Shown: positions 1 through 6,119, numbered from the stretch's first letter. The stretch: DNA of 6,466 bases from CAZFNQ01 sp964652125 (GCA_964652125.1 CAZZAE010000045.1:1-6466), one strand, 5' to 3'. The notes: generated by a model from the letters alone, not told the origin. Translations and numbers: made by a program.

Positions 1-52
1 CTGCGACCTCACGGCCCCCAGCCGTACGCGCTACCAACTGCGCCACACCCCG
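1..52 (-). tRNA. tRNA-Pro(GGG), 3' part cut off by window edge
   Basis: Read on the minus strand from 52, the sequence gives a 7-base acceptor arm CGGGGTG, TG at positions 8-9, a D-arm GCGC with loop AGTTGGTA closing on GCGC, one spacer base, and an anticodon stem TACGG/CCGTG (one G-U pair). The 7-base loop is CTGGGGG, so the anticodon is GGG (window 17-19), which reads proline codons CCC and CCU. A C at position 1 of the acceptor is typical of bacterial tRNA-Pro. The sequence runs out at the start of the T-arm, so the T-loop, the 3' acceptor strand and any encoded CCA cannot be seen. The nearest strong promoter on this strand lies at 218-247. Confidence 0.93.
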
Positions 53-85
53 CTACACTTCGCTATTTTAACTGAGTCCCTTAAT

Positions 86-113
86 AAAAACACCCCATAA
101 GCTGAGGTGTTTT
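86..113 (-). terminator. Terminator-like hairpin upstream of tRNA-Pro
   Basis: An 8-bp perfect stem (AAAACACC at 87-94, GGTGTTTT at 106-113) with an 11-nt loop. On the minus strand the 3' arm runs into five T, then ATT, as in an intrinsic terminator. The lower half of the stem is only A-T pairs, and on the plus strand the same repeat also ends in T, so it could act in either direction. It could end transcripts from the promoter at 218-247 or from the M50 peptidase gene, before the tRNA. Confidence 0.5.
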
Positions 114-211
114 AGCTGAAGGCTGGTGTTAATAACCTGCTGTTAAGACAGGTGGATGTTCTCACGTGCCAGCCACGACTGACTCAAATATTGAACTTCC
201 AAATGATAAGT
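86..211 (-). ncRNA. Candidate small RNA (or long tRNA-Pro leader)
   Basis: Between a strong minus-strand promoter (predicted start near 211) and the hairpin at 86-113 lies about 125 nt with no plausible ORF but clear dyad structure. GGCTGG at 121-126 pairs with CCAGCC at 169-174. Inside it ACCTG at 135-139 pairs with CAGGT at 149-153 across a 9-nt loop. This gives a two-tier hairpin with an asymmetric internal loop, followed by the terminator-like hairpin. I do not recognise a known family: there is no SRP tetraloop signature and no tmRNA or RNase P core. If the hairpin at 86-113 does not terminate, this is instead the 5' leader of the tRNA-Pro transcript. The boundaries are inferred. Confidence 0.35.
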
Positions 212-227
212 ATTCAGATTATCATTT
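201..227. repeat. Perfect 9-bp inverted repeat over a -10 box
   Basis: AAATGATAA (201-209) and TTATCATTT (219-227) are exact reverse complements separated by 9 bp. The dyad covers the -10 element of the minus-strand promoter (218-223) and reaches past its predicted start site near 211. This is a common position for a repressor operator. In transcripts running in from the M50 peptidase gene it would form an RNA hairpin, but it lacks a U-tract. Confidence 0.5.
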
Positions 228-247
228 GCCGGCTTTCAGCCTGTCAA
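218..247 (-). promoter_or_regulatory. Near-consensus sigma-70 promoter, leftward
   Basis: On the minus strand a perfect -35 TTGACA (247-242) is followed after 18 bp by GATAAT (223-218), a 5 of 6 match to the -10 consensus. The predicted start is near 211. It lies just past the stop codon of the M50 peptidase gene and points at the candidate small RNA and tRNA-Pro. Confidence 0.6.
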
Positions 248-249
248 CA

Positions 250-897
250 TTATATACCAACTACGGATATACCTAAAATATGAAGTATTGACTGGACTAC
301 ATTGCTAATAACTGGACCAATCACGGATATAAAGACTACTATGAAAATTACAAAAACTGCTATACCCGCCGACTCTATGCTGAACATTATCCTTTGAAGG
401 GGTTCAGGTGCAAAAGCATATAAAAGACGAGAACCATCAAGCGGAGGAAAAGGTATCATGTTAAATACAAATAGTGCCAAATTTAGCCATATAAATAGTC
501 CTATGCTATTGGTCACGCCAGCACTTATCTGACCCCCAATACCATGCAGGAAAAGTGCAGCTAAAATAGCCAAAACTAAGTTTGTTAATGGACCAGCTAT
601 CCCAACTAGAGCTGCACCAAACTCATCAAATTTCACCCTGTTAGGATTAAATGGAACCGGTTTTGCTGCTAATAACGGAAAGCGAAAGAGTAGTAAAGTT
701 ATTATAGGCAATAATACCGTGGAGAATGGATCAATATGCTTGAGGGGATTTAAACTTATTCTGCCTTCAAGTTTAGCTGTATCGTCCCCTAACCAATAAC
801 TTGTAAAGGCGTGCATAGATTCATGAATGGCAATAGAAATTATCAAACACAGTAGTAGTACTACAATATTGATGTTAGTCAGATCAACGACAACCAT
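250..897 (-). CDS. Site-2 protease family (M50) membrane metallopeptidase
   Basis: An integral-membrane zinc peptidase of 215 residues that would cut substrates within or next to the membrane; the substrate is unknown. The zinc-binding motif HESMH (HExxH) is at residues 25-29 in the first hydrophobic segment. The second M50 signature, NMIPFPPLDG at 146-155, supplies the third ligand (Asp154). Other hydrophobic stretches are at about 59-77, 94-118, 131-145 and 172-203, and GPLTN (102-106) is typical of the family. There is no PDZ or CBS domain, so this is the minimal form also called the YwhC/Rv0359-like group. The ATG at 897 has no Shine-Dalgarno. An extended -10 (904-912) ends six bases before it, so the mRNA may be leaderless. 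The gene stands alone, divergent from rpmB. Confidence 0.9.
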   Translation of the reverse strand: MVVVDLTNINIVVLLLCLIISIAIHESMHAFTSYWLGDDTAKLEGRISLNPLKHIDPFSTVLLPIITLLLFRFPLLAAKPVPFNPNRVKFDEFGAALVGIAGPLTNLVLAILAALFLHGIGGQISAGVTNSIGLFIWLNLALFVFNMIPFPPLDGSRLLYAFAPEPLQRIMFSIESAGIAVFVIFIVVFISVIGPVISNVVQSILHILGISVVGI

Positions 898-903
898 TAA
901 CTA

Positions 904-912
904 ATTATAGCA
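904..912 (-). promoter_or_regulatory. Extended -10 promoter of the M50 peptidase gene
   Basis: The minus strand reads TGC-TATAAT, a perfect -10 hexamer (909-904) with the extended TGn element. The -35 position holds only a weak match (ATGAGT, 932-927). Six bases separate the hexamer from the ATG at 897, which puts the expected transcription start on the start codon itself. There is no room for a ribosome binding site. Confidence 0.55.
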
Positions 913-923
913 GTAACAAAGAG

Positions 924-952
924 TTGACTCATTAGTGAGAATCATTTAAGAT
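924..952 (+). promoter_or_regulatory. rpmB promoter
   Basis: TTGACT (924-929), a 17-bp spacer and TAAGAT (947-952) match the sigma-70 consensus at 5 of 6 and 5 of 6 positions. The predicted start near 959 leaves a leader of about 20 nt before the rpmB ATG, with AGGA at 969-972 as ribosome binding site (6-nt spacing). It is back-to-back with the promoter of the M50 peptidase gene. Confidence 0.55.
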
Positions 953-978
953 AACACCTTAAGATAACAGGAATTTTT

Positions 979-1188
979 ATGCAAAAATGTGATATAACCG
1001 GCAAAGGTAAACAGTACGGCCACAATGTGAGCTTCTCTCAAAGACACACTAAAAAAGTCTGGAAACCTAACTTACAAACCAAGACAATTACAGTTGATGG
1101 CAAAAAAGTTACACTTAAAGTAAGCACACAGGCTATACGTACTCTGAAGAAAAACAGATTACTAAACCCCAAAGTACCTAAATTATAA
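979..1188 (+). CDS. rpmB: 50S ribosomal protein L28
   Basis: A component of the large ribosomal subunit, 69 residues and very basic. The N-terminal CDITGKGKQYGHNVSFSQ corresponds to the L28 signature (C-x-(I/V)-TGK followed by a G-N-x-(V/R)-S-x-(S/A) stretch). It continues with the conserved TKK-x-W-x-PNLQ block at about 24-33 and the beta-strand TVDGKKVTLKVSTQAIRTLKK. It is about nine residues shorter than the E. coli protein at the C-terminus. The single Cys4 is not a zinc ribbon. The ATG has AGGA six bases upstream. It is the only plus-strand gene in the window, is probably monocistronic, and its stop codon abuts the stop of the gene on the opposite strand. Confidence 0.95.
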   Translation: MQKCDITGKGKQYGHNVSFSQRHTKKVWKPNLQTKTITVDGKKVTLKVSTQAIRTLKKNRLLNPKVPKL

Positions 1189-1818
1189 CTATTCGGTTTC
1201 TAAAATAACTAGTTGCGTTCCGTCGCTAATTAGGTCGACTGGTTTAATCCTTAGTTTTGCTAAACGCTCTCGAGGCTCCATTGCTAAACCTTTAATTGCA
1301 TCCTCAAGTGACTGTAGGGGGACTGGATATTTCAGTCGTTTATCAGCATAGGTGCTTGGTATGATAATTTTAGGTTCAATTTTTTTGATCAGCTTAAGTG
1401 CTCCAATTGAATCTAAGGTGTAACCATTACCACCGATTGGAATTAGCAATATATCAACCGTGCCAATTGACTCCAGCTGGCTATCACTTAGTTCCGGATA
1501 AATATGCCCCAGAACAGCAATTCTTATATCATCTACTACTAGCTTATACATTGTGGCAGAAGTATGATCTGCATCATCAATATGAGCTCTCGCGGCAACA
1601 CCTATAATTGATACATTAGATACCTCATATTCACCAGGTTGGTCGATAACTAAACTTACTTCAGCTTTAGGACTACCATGTGCGAGTGTAAAAATAGTTA
1701 GATCGCCGGCTTTGGCTATTGATTTACCGCCAAGTTCATCAAGATTATCATCTATAATAACATTCGACTTTTTGCTACCAATTTTAAAACAATTAGCACC
1801 ATGGTATTCAATTTCCAT
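1189..1818 (-). CDS. Metallo-beta-lactamase-fold protein with degenerate metal site
   Basis: A 209-residue protein resembling the MBL-fold hydrolases of the Lactamase_B_3/UPF0173 type. Family landmarks visible are MEIEYHGANCFKI at the N-terminus, GEYEVSNVSIIGV at 62-74, AVLGHI at 101-106, SDSQLESIGTVDILLIPIGG at 111-130 and PKIIIPSTYAD at 149-159. The first metal motif (HxHxDH) should follow the strand DLTIFTLAH. Instead the sequence is AHGSPKAE (46-53), with a single His. The usual IPMHYGD block reads IPSTYAD, so its His is lost too. I infer a non-catalytic or altered protein; its substrate is unknown. Its ATG overlaps the stop of the upstream gene by one base (TAATG), and AGGAG lies 5 nt before it, inside that gene. 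The two are therefore probably translationally coupled. Confidence 0.72.
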   Translation of the reverse strand: MEIEYHGANCFKIGSKKSNVIIDDNLDELGGKSIAKAGDLTIFTLAHGSPKAEVSLVIDQPGEYEVSNVSIIGVAARAHIDDADHTSATMYKLVVDDIRIAVLGHIYPELSDSQLESIGTVDILLIPIGGNGYTLDSIGALKLIKKIEPKIIIPSTYADKRLKYPVPLQSLEDAIKGLAMEPRERLAKLRIKPVDLISDGTQLVILETE

Positions 1819-2444
1819 TAATTCTCCTGTTCTGGTTTTGGACCAGATAACAATTCGTGTTTATCAATTAATATTTGTTTCTTTGATGCAATTACGTTAG
1901 ATAAAAATCTGTCTTTAACTTGCTGACGATAATCAAATTCCTGTTTAGGCATAACTGTATAGCGTATTTCCTTGCCTTCTTTAGCTTCCAATTCCTCAAT
2001 ATATTTTGCTAGTTTGTTGTGGTTAATATCACCCACGATGAGTAAATCCACTCCGCTGCTATCATCTCTAGTAAATTGACCGGTAAAAAGCGCTAATTCC
2101 ACGTTACCAATGGCTTTTATTTCTGAAGTTTGTGTGTCCTCTTTTATAGGTTTCGCGTCAGGACTTTTCTTTGTAGTTGAGCCAACTGAGGTACCACCAA
2201 ATATGGCTGAAAGTGGCTTATAGTATTCATAATCTTGATTTACTTCGTAGTATAGTCTGTTGTTGTTTGTATCTGATTTTATTATGCCTATACTCAGTAA
2301 ATTAGCTAGTTCTCGTCGGACAGAATTGATTTGCTCATCAATTTTGCGTGTAATTTCTCGAACATAGAATGAGCGATTAGGATTTCCAAAGAAAAGCTGC
2401 AACAGCTTAACCCGTGTTTTAGACCCAAACAATTGCTCAATCAC
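1818..2444 (-). CDS. Winged-helix regulator with nucleotidyltransferase-like C-terminal domain
   Basis: A 208-residue protein with two parts joined by a polar linker (about 84-108). Residues 1-70 look like a winged helix-turn-helix: GSKTRVKLLQLFF, then SFYVREITRKID and SVRRELANLLSIGII as the recognition region, then the wing NNRLYYEVN. Residues 110-195 resemble an MNT-type nucleotidyltransferase fold (FTGQFTRDDSSGVDLLIVGDI). The canonical GSxxxG...SDxDL site has become TGQFT...SGVDL, leaving one of the two acidic residues (Asp133). It is therefore probably a DNA-binding protein with a non-catalytic sensor or partner domain. The family is known in archaea and in candidate phyla, with unclear targets. 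The start is GTG at 2444, with only AGG close upstream and an extended -10 six bases away. It overlaps the MBL-fold gene by one base. Confidence 0.72.
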   Translation of the reverse strand: MIEQLFGSKTRVKLLQLFFGNPNRSFYVREITRKIDEQINSVRRELANLLSIGIIKSDTNNNRLYYEVNQDYEYYKPLSAIFGGTSVGSTTKKSPDAKPIKEDTQTSEIKAIGNVELALFTGQFTRDDSSGVDLLIVGDINHNKLAKYIEELEAKEGKEIRYTVMPKQEFDYRQQVKDRFLSNVIASKKQILIDKHELLSGPKPEQEN

Positions 2445-2450
2445 CCACCT

Positions 2451-2459
2451 ATTGTATCA
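2451..2459 (-). promoter_or_regulatory. Extended -10 promoter before the winged-helix gene
   Basis: In the 37-bp gap after miaA the minus strand reads TGA-TACAAT: TGn plus a 5 of 6 -10 hexamer. Six bases separate it from the GTG start at 2444, the same geometry as at the M50 peptidase gene. No good -35 is seen. It would give the winged-helix and MBL-fold pair its own, possibly leaderless, transcript inside the larger gene train. Confidence 0.4.
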
Positions 2460-2481
2460 GAAGAGCGTTCAAGGATACTTG

Positions 2482-3357
2482 TTATTTGTTCAGATATGTT
2501 GTAACCAGCTCAACGACCTGTGCCTTATCAGACACCCAATGAATACTTTTGTTGCGCTTAAACCAAGTCCGTTGTTTCTTAGCTAGCTGCATAGTAGAGC
2601 GAATTATACGTTCAACTGTAATATCTAAATTCTGTTGTCCCGTAAGATAGTCTTCCCACTCACGATAACCAATACCTTTCATGGGCTCAACTTTCCAACC
2701 ATAAGTTTTTGCATGTTGTTTCACCTCTTGTTCAAGACCTGTTTTAAGCATTTGGTCTAATCTATTTGCTATTCTGATCTCTAAATCTTCTTTGGACGTC
2801 ATGAGCCCAATAATTAATGTATTTGGTCTAATCATGTTTTTAGTGGGTCGCTTGCCTGCAGTTTCTATTAACCTTGTTAGTCTACGTTTATTGCGTAAAT
2901 CTATTCCGCTAGTATCTAAATGCTGTCTATGTATTATTTTCATTAATTCTTCGAGTGACAATTTATTAAGTTTGTTTCGCCGCTCAGTAGTCCCGGCTGA
3001 TAAAAAACTGTAGTCATATACCACACTATCAATGTAAAGACCGCTGCCACCGGTTAAAATGGGTATTTTGTTCCTGTTTGTTATATCGACAATAGATTTT
3101 GACGCCAGTCGCTTGAATTGGGCCACATTAAAGCCGTCTTGTGGACTTACTATATCCACTAGATGATGTTTTATTTGCTTCTGATGGATTTTGCTAGGTT
3201 TGGCAGTACCAATATTGAAATCTTTATATACAGTCCAGGAATCTGCCGCAATGATTTCGCCATCAAACAACTTAGCTATTTCCAAAGCTAAATCTGACTT
3301 ACCAGAAGCAGTTTCACCTAAGATTACAATTAATGGGTTTAGGTTTTTGGTCGCCAT
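2482..3357 (-). CDS. miaA: tRNA dimethylallyltransferase
   Basis: Transfers a dimethylallyl group to N6 of A37 in tRNAs that read codons starting with U, making i6A37, which stabilises codon-anticodon pairing. The protein has 291 residues, a little shorter than the usual 300-316. Visible motifs are the P-loop GETASGKS (14-21), the catalytic and recognition stretch ADSWTVYKDFNIGTAKP (38-54; Asp39 is the expected general base), HHLVDIVSP (64-72), FNVAQFKRLA (76-85), LTGGSGLYID (101-110), KGIGYREW (227-234) and the tRNA-binding block LAKKQRTWFKR (258-268). The ATG overlaps the end of the ATL gene by 19 bases and has no Shine-Dalgarno, so translation probably depends on coupling to that gene. No terminator is visible after it. 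No miaB is present in the window. Confidence 0.95.
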   Translation of the reverse strand: MATKNLNPLIVILGETASGKSDLALEIAKLFDGEIIAADSWTVYKDFNIGTAKPSKIHQKQIKHHLVDIVSPQDGFNVAQFKRLASKSIVDITNRNKIPILTGGSGLYIDSVVYDYSFLSAGTTERRNKLNKLSLEELMKIIHRQHLDTSGIDLRNKRRLTRLIETAGKRPTKNMIRPNTLIIGLMTSKEDLEIRIANRLDQMLKTGLEQEVKQHAKTYGWKVEPMKGIGYREWEDYLTGQQNLDITVERIIRSTMQLAKKQRTWFKRNKSIHWVSDKAQVVELVTTYLNK

Positions 3358-3656
3358 TGTAGTTTGTGTATATCTATCTTGAAATCACTTGAAACTTTTA
3401 TTCCTTCGGCTTCCAATACCTGCTTATGACCATCAACACCCCCAGGAAAACCGATCGCTAAACTTCCATCTTTGTGAACTACCCTTTGCCAAGGCAGATT
3501 TTCATCACCAAAATGGGCAATTCCACCCACTATCCGAGCCGCACGAGGATGACCACTTAATGCTGCAATTTGGCCATAAGTCATTACCCTACCCTTTGGA
3601 ATCATCTGCACGATAGTATATACGCGGGCTTTAAACTGGTTACTCGGTTTTTCCAT
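3339..3656 (-). CDS. Alkyltransferase-like protein (ATL, MGMT fold without active Cys)
   Basis: A 105-residue single-domain protein of the O6-alkylguanine-DNA alkyltransferase fold. It has the DNA-binding helix-turn-helix MTYGQIAALSGHPRAARIVGG (25-45), with Tyr27 as likely base-flipping residue and Arg38 or Arg41 as the intercalating Arg finger. The active-site PCHRV of true alkyltransferases is PWQRV here (55-59), with Trp56 in place of the Cys. That substitution defines ATL proteins, which bind alkylated guanine without repairing it and flag it for nucleotide excision repair. So the role is damage recognition, by family knowledge. I chose ATG at 3656. TTG at 3659 is possible and sits 7 nt from GGAG, against 10 nt for the ATG. 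The gene overlaps the preceding nucleotidase gene by 17 bases and miaA by 19. Confidence 0.88.
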   Translation of the reverse strand: MEKPSNQFKARVYTIVQMIPKGRVMTYGQIAALSGHPRAARIVGGIAHFGDENLPWQRVVHKDGSLAIGFPGGVDGHKQVLEAEGIKVSSDFKIDIHKLQWRPKT

Positions 3657-4251
3657 CAAAAAATTTCTCCACTTCTAGCCAATTTTTAACTCTAGTGACT
3701 CCGTTCGGAAGACTACTATCTTTGTTCCATCCGTATTCACCAAATAATAGGGCTTCAATTCCTGCATTAGCAGCGGCTATGCAGTGTTTAGGTTGATCGT
3801 CTACCAAATAATCAGCTCCAATTTCACGGCAAATTTCGGTTTTAGTTAGTTCTAGTTTTTTTAACACGTTAAGGTTTGGATCATCCCAAATTTTTGCAAA
3901 ATGTATTTCAGAAAATATTCCTTTAAACTCTGTTTCCAACCAATCTAGCGTCTCTTTTTGTATCTCAAGACTGCGAGAGCTTACAATCACTAACTTATAT
4001 CTCTCTTTTAATCTTTTTAGAATAATTTTAGCTTCATCGAAAAAACGATAACTTGTAAATAACTTCTCTTTAATAATAACTTCTCTTCTACGTTGGGCGT
4101 GTTTTATATCTATGTTCCACATTTCTGCCCAATGTTCACTATAATCATCGGGTTTCAAATTTGTACCCCATCGTTTATTGCTAAATGCAGCAAAACTTTC
4201 AGCATTTGCAGCTAAAACATCGTCAATATCTACTGCAATGGTCTTTTTCAT
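3640..4251 (-). CDS. HAD-superfamily 5'(3')-deoxyribonucleotidase-like protein
   Basis: A 203-residue cytosolic phosphatase-like protein of the NT5C type (5' nucleotidase, deoxy, HAD fold). Motif I is VDIDDVL with the nucleophile Asp8 and acid/base Asp10. Motif II is VIVSSR with Ser91 or Ser92. A Lys around 137 (TKTEI) fits motif III. Motif IV is DYLVDDQPKHC with Asp151 and Asp152. The helical cap insert is at about 15-75. The full motif set argues for an active Mg-dependent phosphatase. The nucleotide substrate is inferred from the family and could be another small phosphate. The start is ATG at 4251, 18 bp after the thrS stop, with no Shine-Dalgarno, so it is probably expressed from the thrS transcript and under the same T-box control. 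Confidence 0.8.
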   Translation of the reverse strand: MKKTIAVDIDDVLAANAESFAAFSNKRWGTNLKPDDYSEHWAEMWNIDIKHAQRRREVIIKEKLFTSYRFFDEAKIILKRLKERYKLVIVSSRSLEIQKETLDWLETEFKGIFSEIHFAKIWDDPNLNVLKKLELTKTEICREIGADYLVDDQPKHCIAAANAGIEALLFGEYGWNKDSSLPNGVTRVKNWLEVEKFFDGKTE

Positions 4252-4269
4252 AATAGTAAACGTATTTTA

Positions 4270-6114
4270 CTACAGAGAACTCTTACTAGTACGACTTATA
4301 GCTTCGTTAGCCACAGATTTTAGAAAGTCTTGAATTGATAATGGAGTTGTCCGTTCTTGAACAACCAAATCTTTTCGAACTCTCGGTAATACTTTTCCTG
4401 TCTTAATTTCTTTTTCACCAATTACTACTGTATAAGGCACCTTCATAATTTCTGATTCACGAATTTTTTTTCCAACAGACTCATTGGAGTCATCAAGCAA
4501 AACCCTAAGATTAACTTCTTTGGCTTTTAGTGCAAATTCTTTTGCTAAGTTTAAAGTTGACGCTTCTTGGTTAACAGTTGCTATACGGATTTGCTCAGGT
4601 GCAAGCCAAACAGGAAACTTTCCTATTGTATGTTCAATATATACTGCTAGAAAACGCTCTATTGAGCCCAGAAGAGCGCTATGAATCATAATAGGGCGCT
4701 GTTTAGAGCTATCTTCTGCAATATAGTTAAGATCAAACCTTTCTGGTTGGACAAAGTCCAGCTGCACTGTTGCGACTTGATGTTCTCGGCCAATTGCATC
4801 TGTTGCCATAAAATCTATTTTGGGCCCATAAAATGCAGCTTCGCCAGTTTCTTCAAAGAACTCTAGTTTATTTGCTTCTGTAGCACTTTTAAGCTGCTTC
4901 TGAGCCTCATCCCAAAGCTTTTTATCACCTAAGTATGTATCACTATCATCGCGATAAGATAATCGCACTCTGAGGCTCATTCCAACCGTTTTATACAAAT
5001 CAGTAGCAGCTATAAGTAAATTGCTTATTTCGGACTCAATTTGGTCTGGGCGACAAAATACATGACTATCATCTTGAGTTATCGAACGAACTCTGCTCAA
5101 ACCAGCTAATTCACCAGTTTTTTCATCCCTATATACAGTTGTAGTTTCTAGATATCTAACTGGTAGATCTCTGTAACTTCGAGCATGGCTAGTATAAATA
5201 CGAGTGTGGTGTGGACAGTTCATGGGTTTCATAACCAATTCATCCTTAGTTTCTTGGCTCTTAACCAAAAATAGTTCATCACCAAACTTGGCCCAATGTC
5301 CCGAGGTCTTGTAGAGTTCCCTTTTAGTAATATGTGGCACCCAAACCTTTTCGAAACCGTAATGTTGTCGAAGCTCATTAGAATAGTCTGCCAATTTATC
5401 ACGCAAGATAGTACCTCGAGGAGTGAACATCGGTAGTCCTGAGCCCACCATATCTGAAAATACGAACAAATCTAGTTCTTGGCCCAGCTTGCGGTGATCA
5501 CGCTTTTTGGCTTCTTCTAACAGATTCAAGTATTTAACGAGCTCTTCTTTGGTTTCAAAAGCCGCACCATAAATCCTTTGCATCTGTGGATTGCCTTCTT
5601 TACCACGCCAGTAAGCCCCTGATACTCTCAAAAGCTTAAAAGCACCTACTTTATCAGAGCTTGCCACATGGGGTCCACGGCAAAGATCTGTAAAATCTCC
5701 ATTCTTATAAAATGAAACATTCCTGACTTTGCTATCGCCATAGTGTTTAAGCCCTAACTCAGTAACATCTAACTCCTTAACAAATGTTGTACCCTCTCTT
5801 TTCAAATCATTCAAAAGTTCCTGTTTATAGGGTTGGTGAGACTTTTTAGCCCATCTTATAGCTTTGGCTATAGGCAATTCAAAATGTTCAAAAGTTTGAT
5901 TTTGGGCAATGATTTTGTGCATTTCACCTTCTATGGAAGTAAAATCATCATCTGATAGCTTTTTATTACCTAAATCAATATCATAATAAAACCCGTTTTC
6001 AACTACCGGTCCAACTCCAAACTTAGCTTCTGGCCACAAATGTTGGATAGCAGCAGCCATTATATGAGCTAAGCTATGTCTCATTGCTTGTATATTCTGA
6101 TCTTCTTGACTCAT
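4270..6114 (-). CDS. thrS: Threonine--tRNA ligase lacking the TGS domain
   Basis: Class II synthetase that charges tRNA-Thr. The 614 residues begin directly at the editing domain: HSLAH (His13, His17) and DLCRGPH (Cys145, His149) form the site that removes mischarged serine. The catalytic core follows, with KPMNCPHH (zinc ligand Cys300), motif 2 VYRDEKTG (Arg329), TQDDSHVF (His351) and MIHSALLGSIERF (His478 plus motif 3). The anticodon-binding domain covers about 500-600, with WLAPEQIRIA and KVPYTVVIGEKE. Compared with the 642-residue E. coli enzyme, the N-terminal TGS domain of about 60 residues is absent, and CPGH is CPHH. The ATG at 6114 is preferred over TTG at 6117 because AAGGAG then sits at 5 nt rather than 2. 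It is first in a tight minus-strand gene train and is preceded by a T-box-like leader. Confidence 0.96.
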   Translation of the reverse strand: MSQEDQNIQAMRHSLAHIMAAAIQHLWPEAKFGVGPVVENGFYYDIDLGNKKLSDDDFTSIEGEMHKIIAQNQTFEHFELPIAKAIRWAKKSHQPYKQELLNDLKREGTTFVKELDVTELGLKHYGDSKVRNVSFYKNGDFTDLCRGPHVASSDKVGAFKLLRVSGAYWRGKEGNPQMQRIYGAAFETKEELVKYLNLLEEAKKRDHRKLGQELDLFVFSDMVGSGLPMFTPRGTILRDKLADYSNELRQHYGFEKVWVPHITKRELYKTSGHWAKFGDELFLVKSQETKDELVMKPMNCPHHTRIYTSHARSYRDLPVRYLETTTVYRDEKTGELAGLSRVRSITQDDSHVFCRPDQIESEISNLLIAATDLYKTVGMSLRVRLSYRDDSDTYLGDKKLWDEAQKQLKSATEANKLEFFEETGEAAFYGPKIDFMATDAIGREHQVATVQLDFVQPERFDLNYIAEDSSKQRPIMIHSALLGSIERFLAVYIEHTIGKFPVWLAPEQIRIATVNQEASTLNLAKEFALKAKEVNLRVLLDDSNESVGKKIRESEIMKVPYTVVIGEKEIKTGKVLPRVRKDLVVQERTTPLSIQDFLKSVANEAISRTSKSSL

Positions 6115-6119
6115 CAATA

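Noticed and set aside
115..240. Long-range pairing GCTGAA (115-120) with TTCAGC (235-240) as closing stem of one RNA
   Set aside because: The 235-240 arm lies in the promoter spacer, upstream of the predicted start site, and competes with a local GGCT/AGCC hairpin. It would exist only in read-through transcripts.
86..247. SRP RNA, tmRNA, RNase P RNA or a known riboswitch in the left gap
   Set aside because: None of their conserved core sequences can be seen. Only generic stem-loops are present.
249..254. TATAAT on the minus strand at the end of the M50 peptidase gene
   Set aside because: It lies in the last codons of the gene and no -35 is found at a proper distance.
1398..1900. Plus-strand open frames inside the MBL-fold and winged-helix genes
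   Set aside because: They lie opposite well-supported genes, have no recognisable domains and no ribosome binding signal.
2792..4866. Plus-strand open frames opposite miaA, ATL and thrS
   Set aside because: Short antisense shadows with cysteine- and serine-rich, non-protein-like translations. The opposite-strand genes have clear family motifs.
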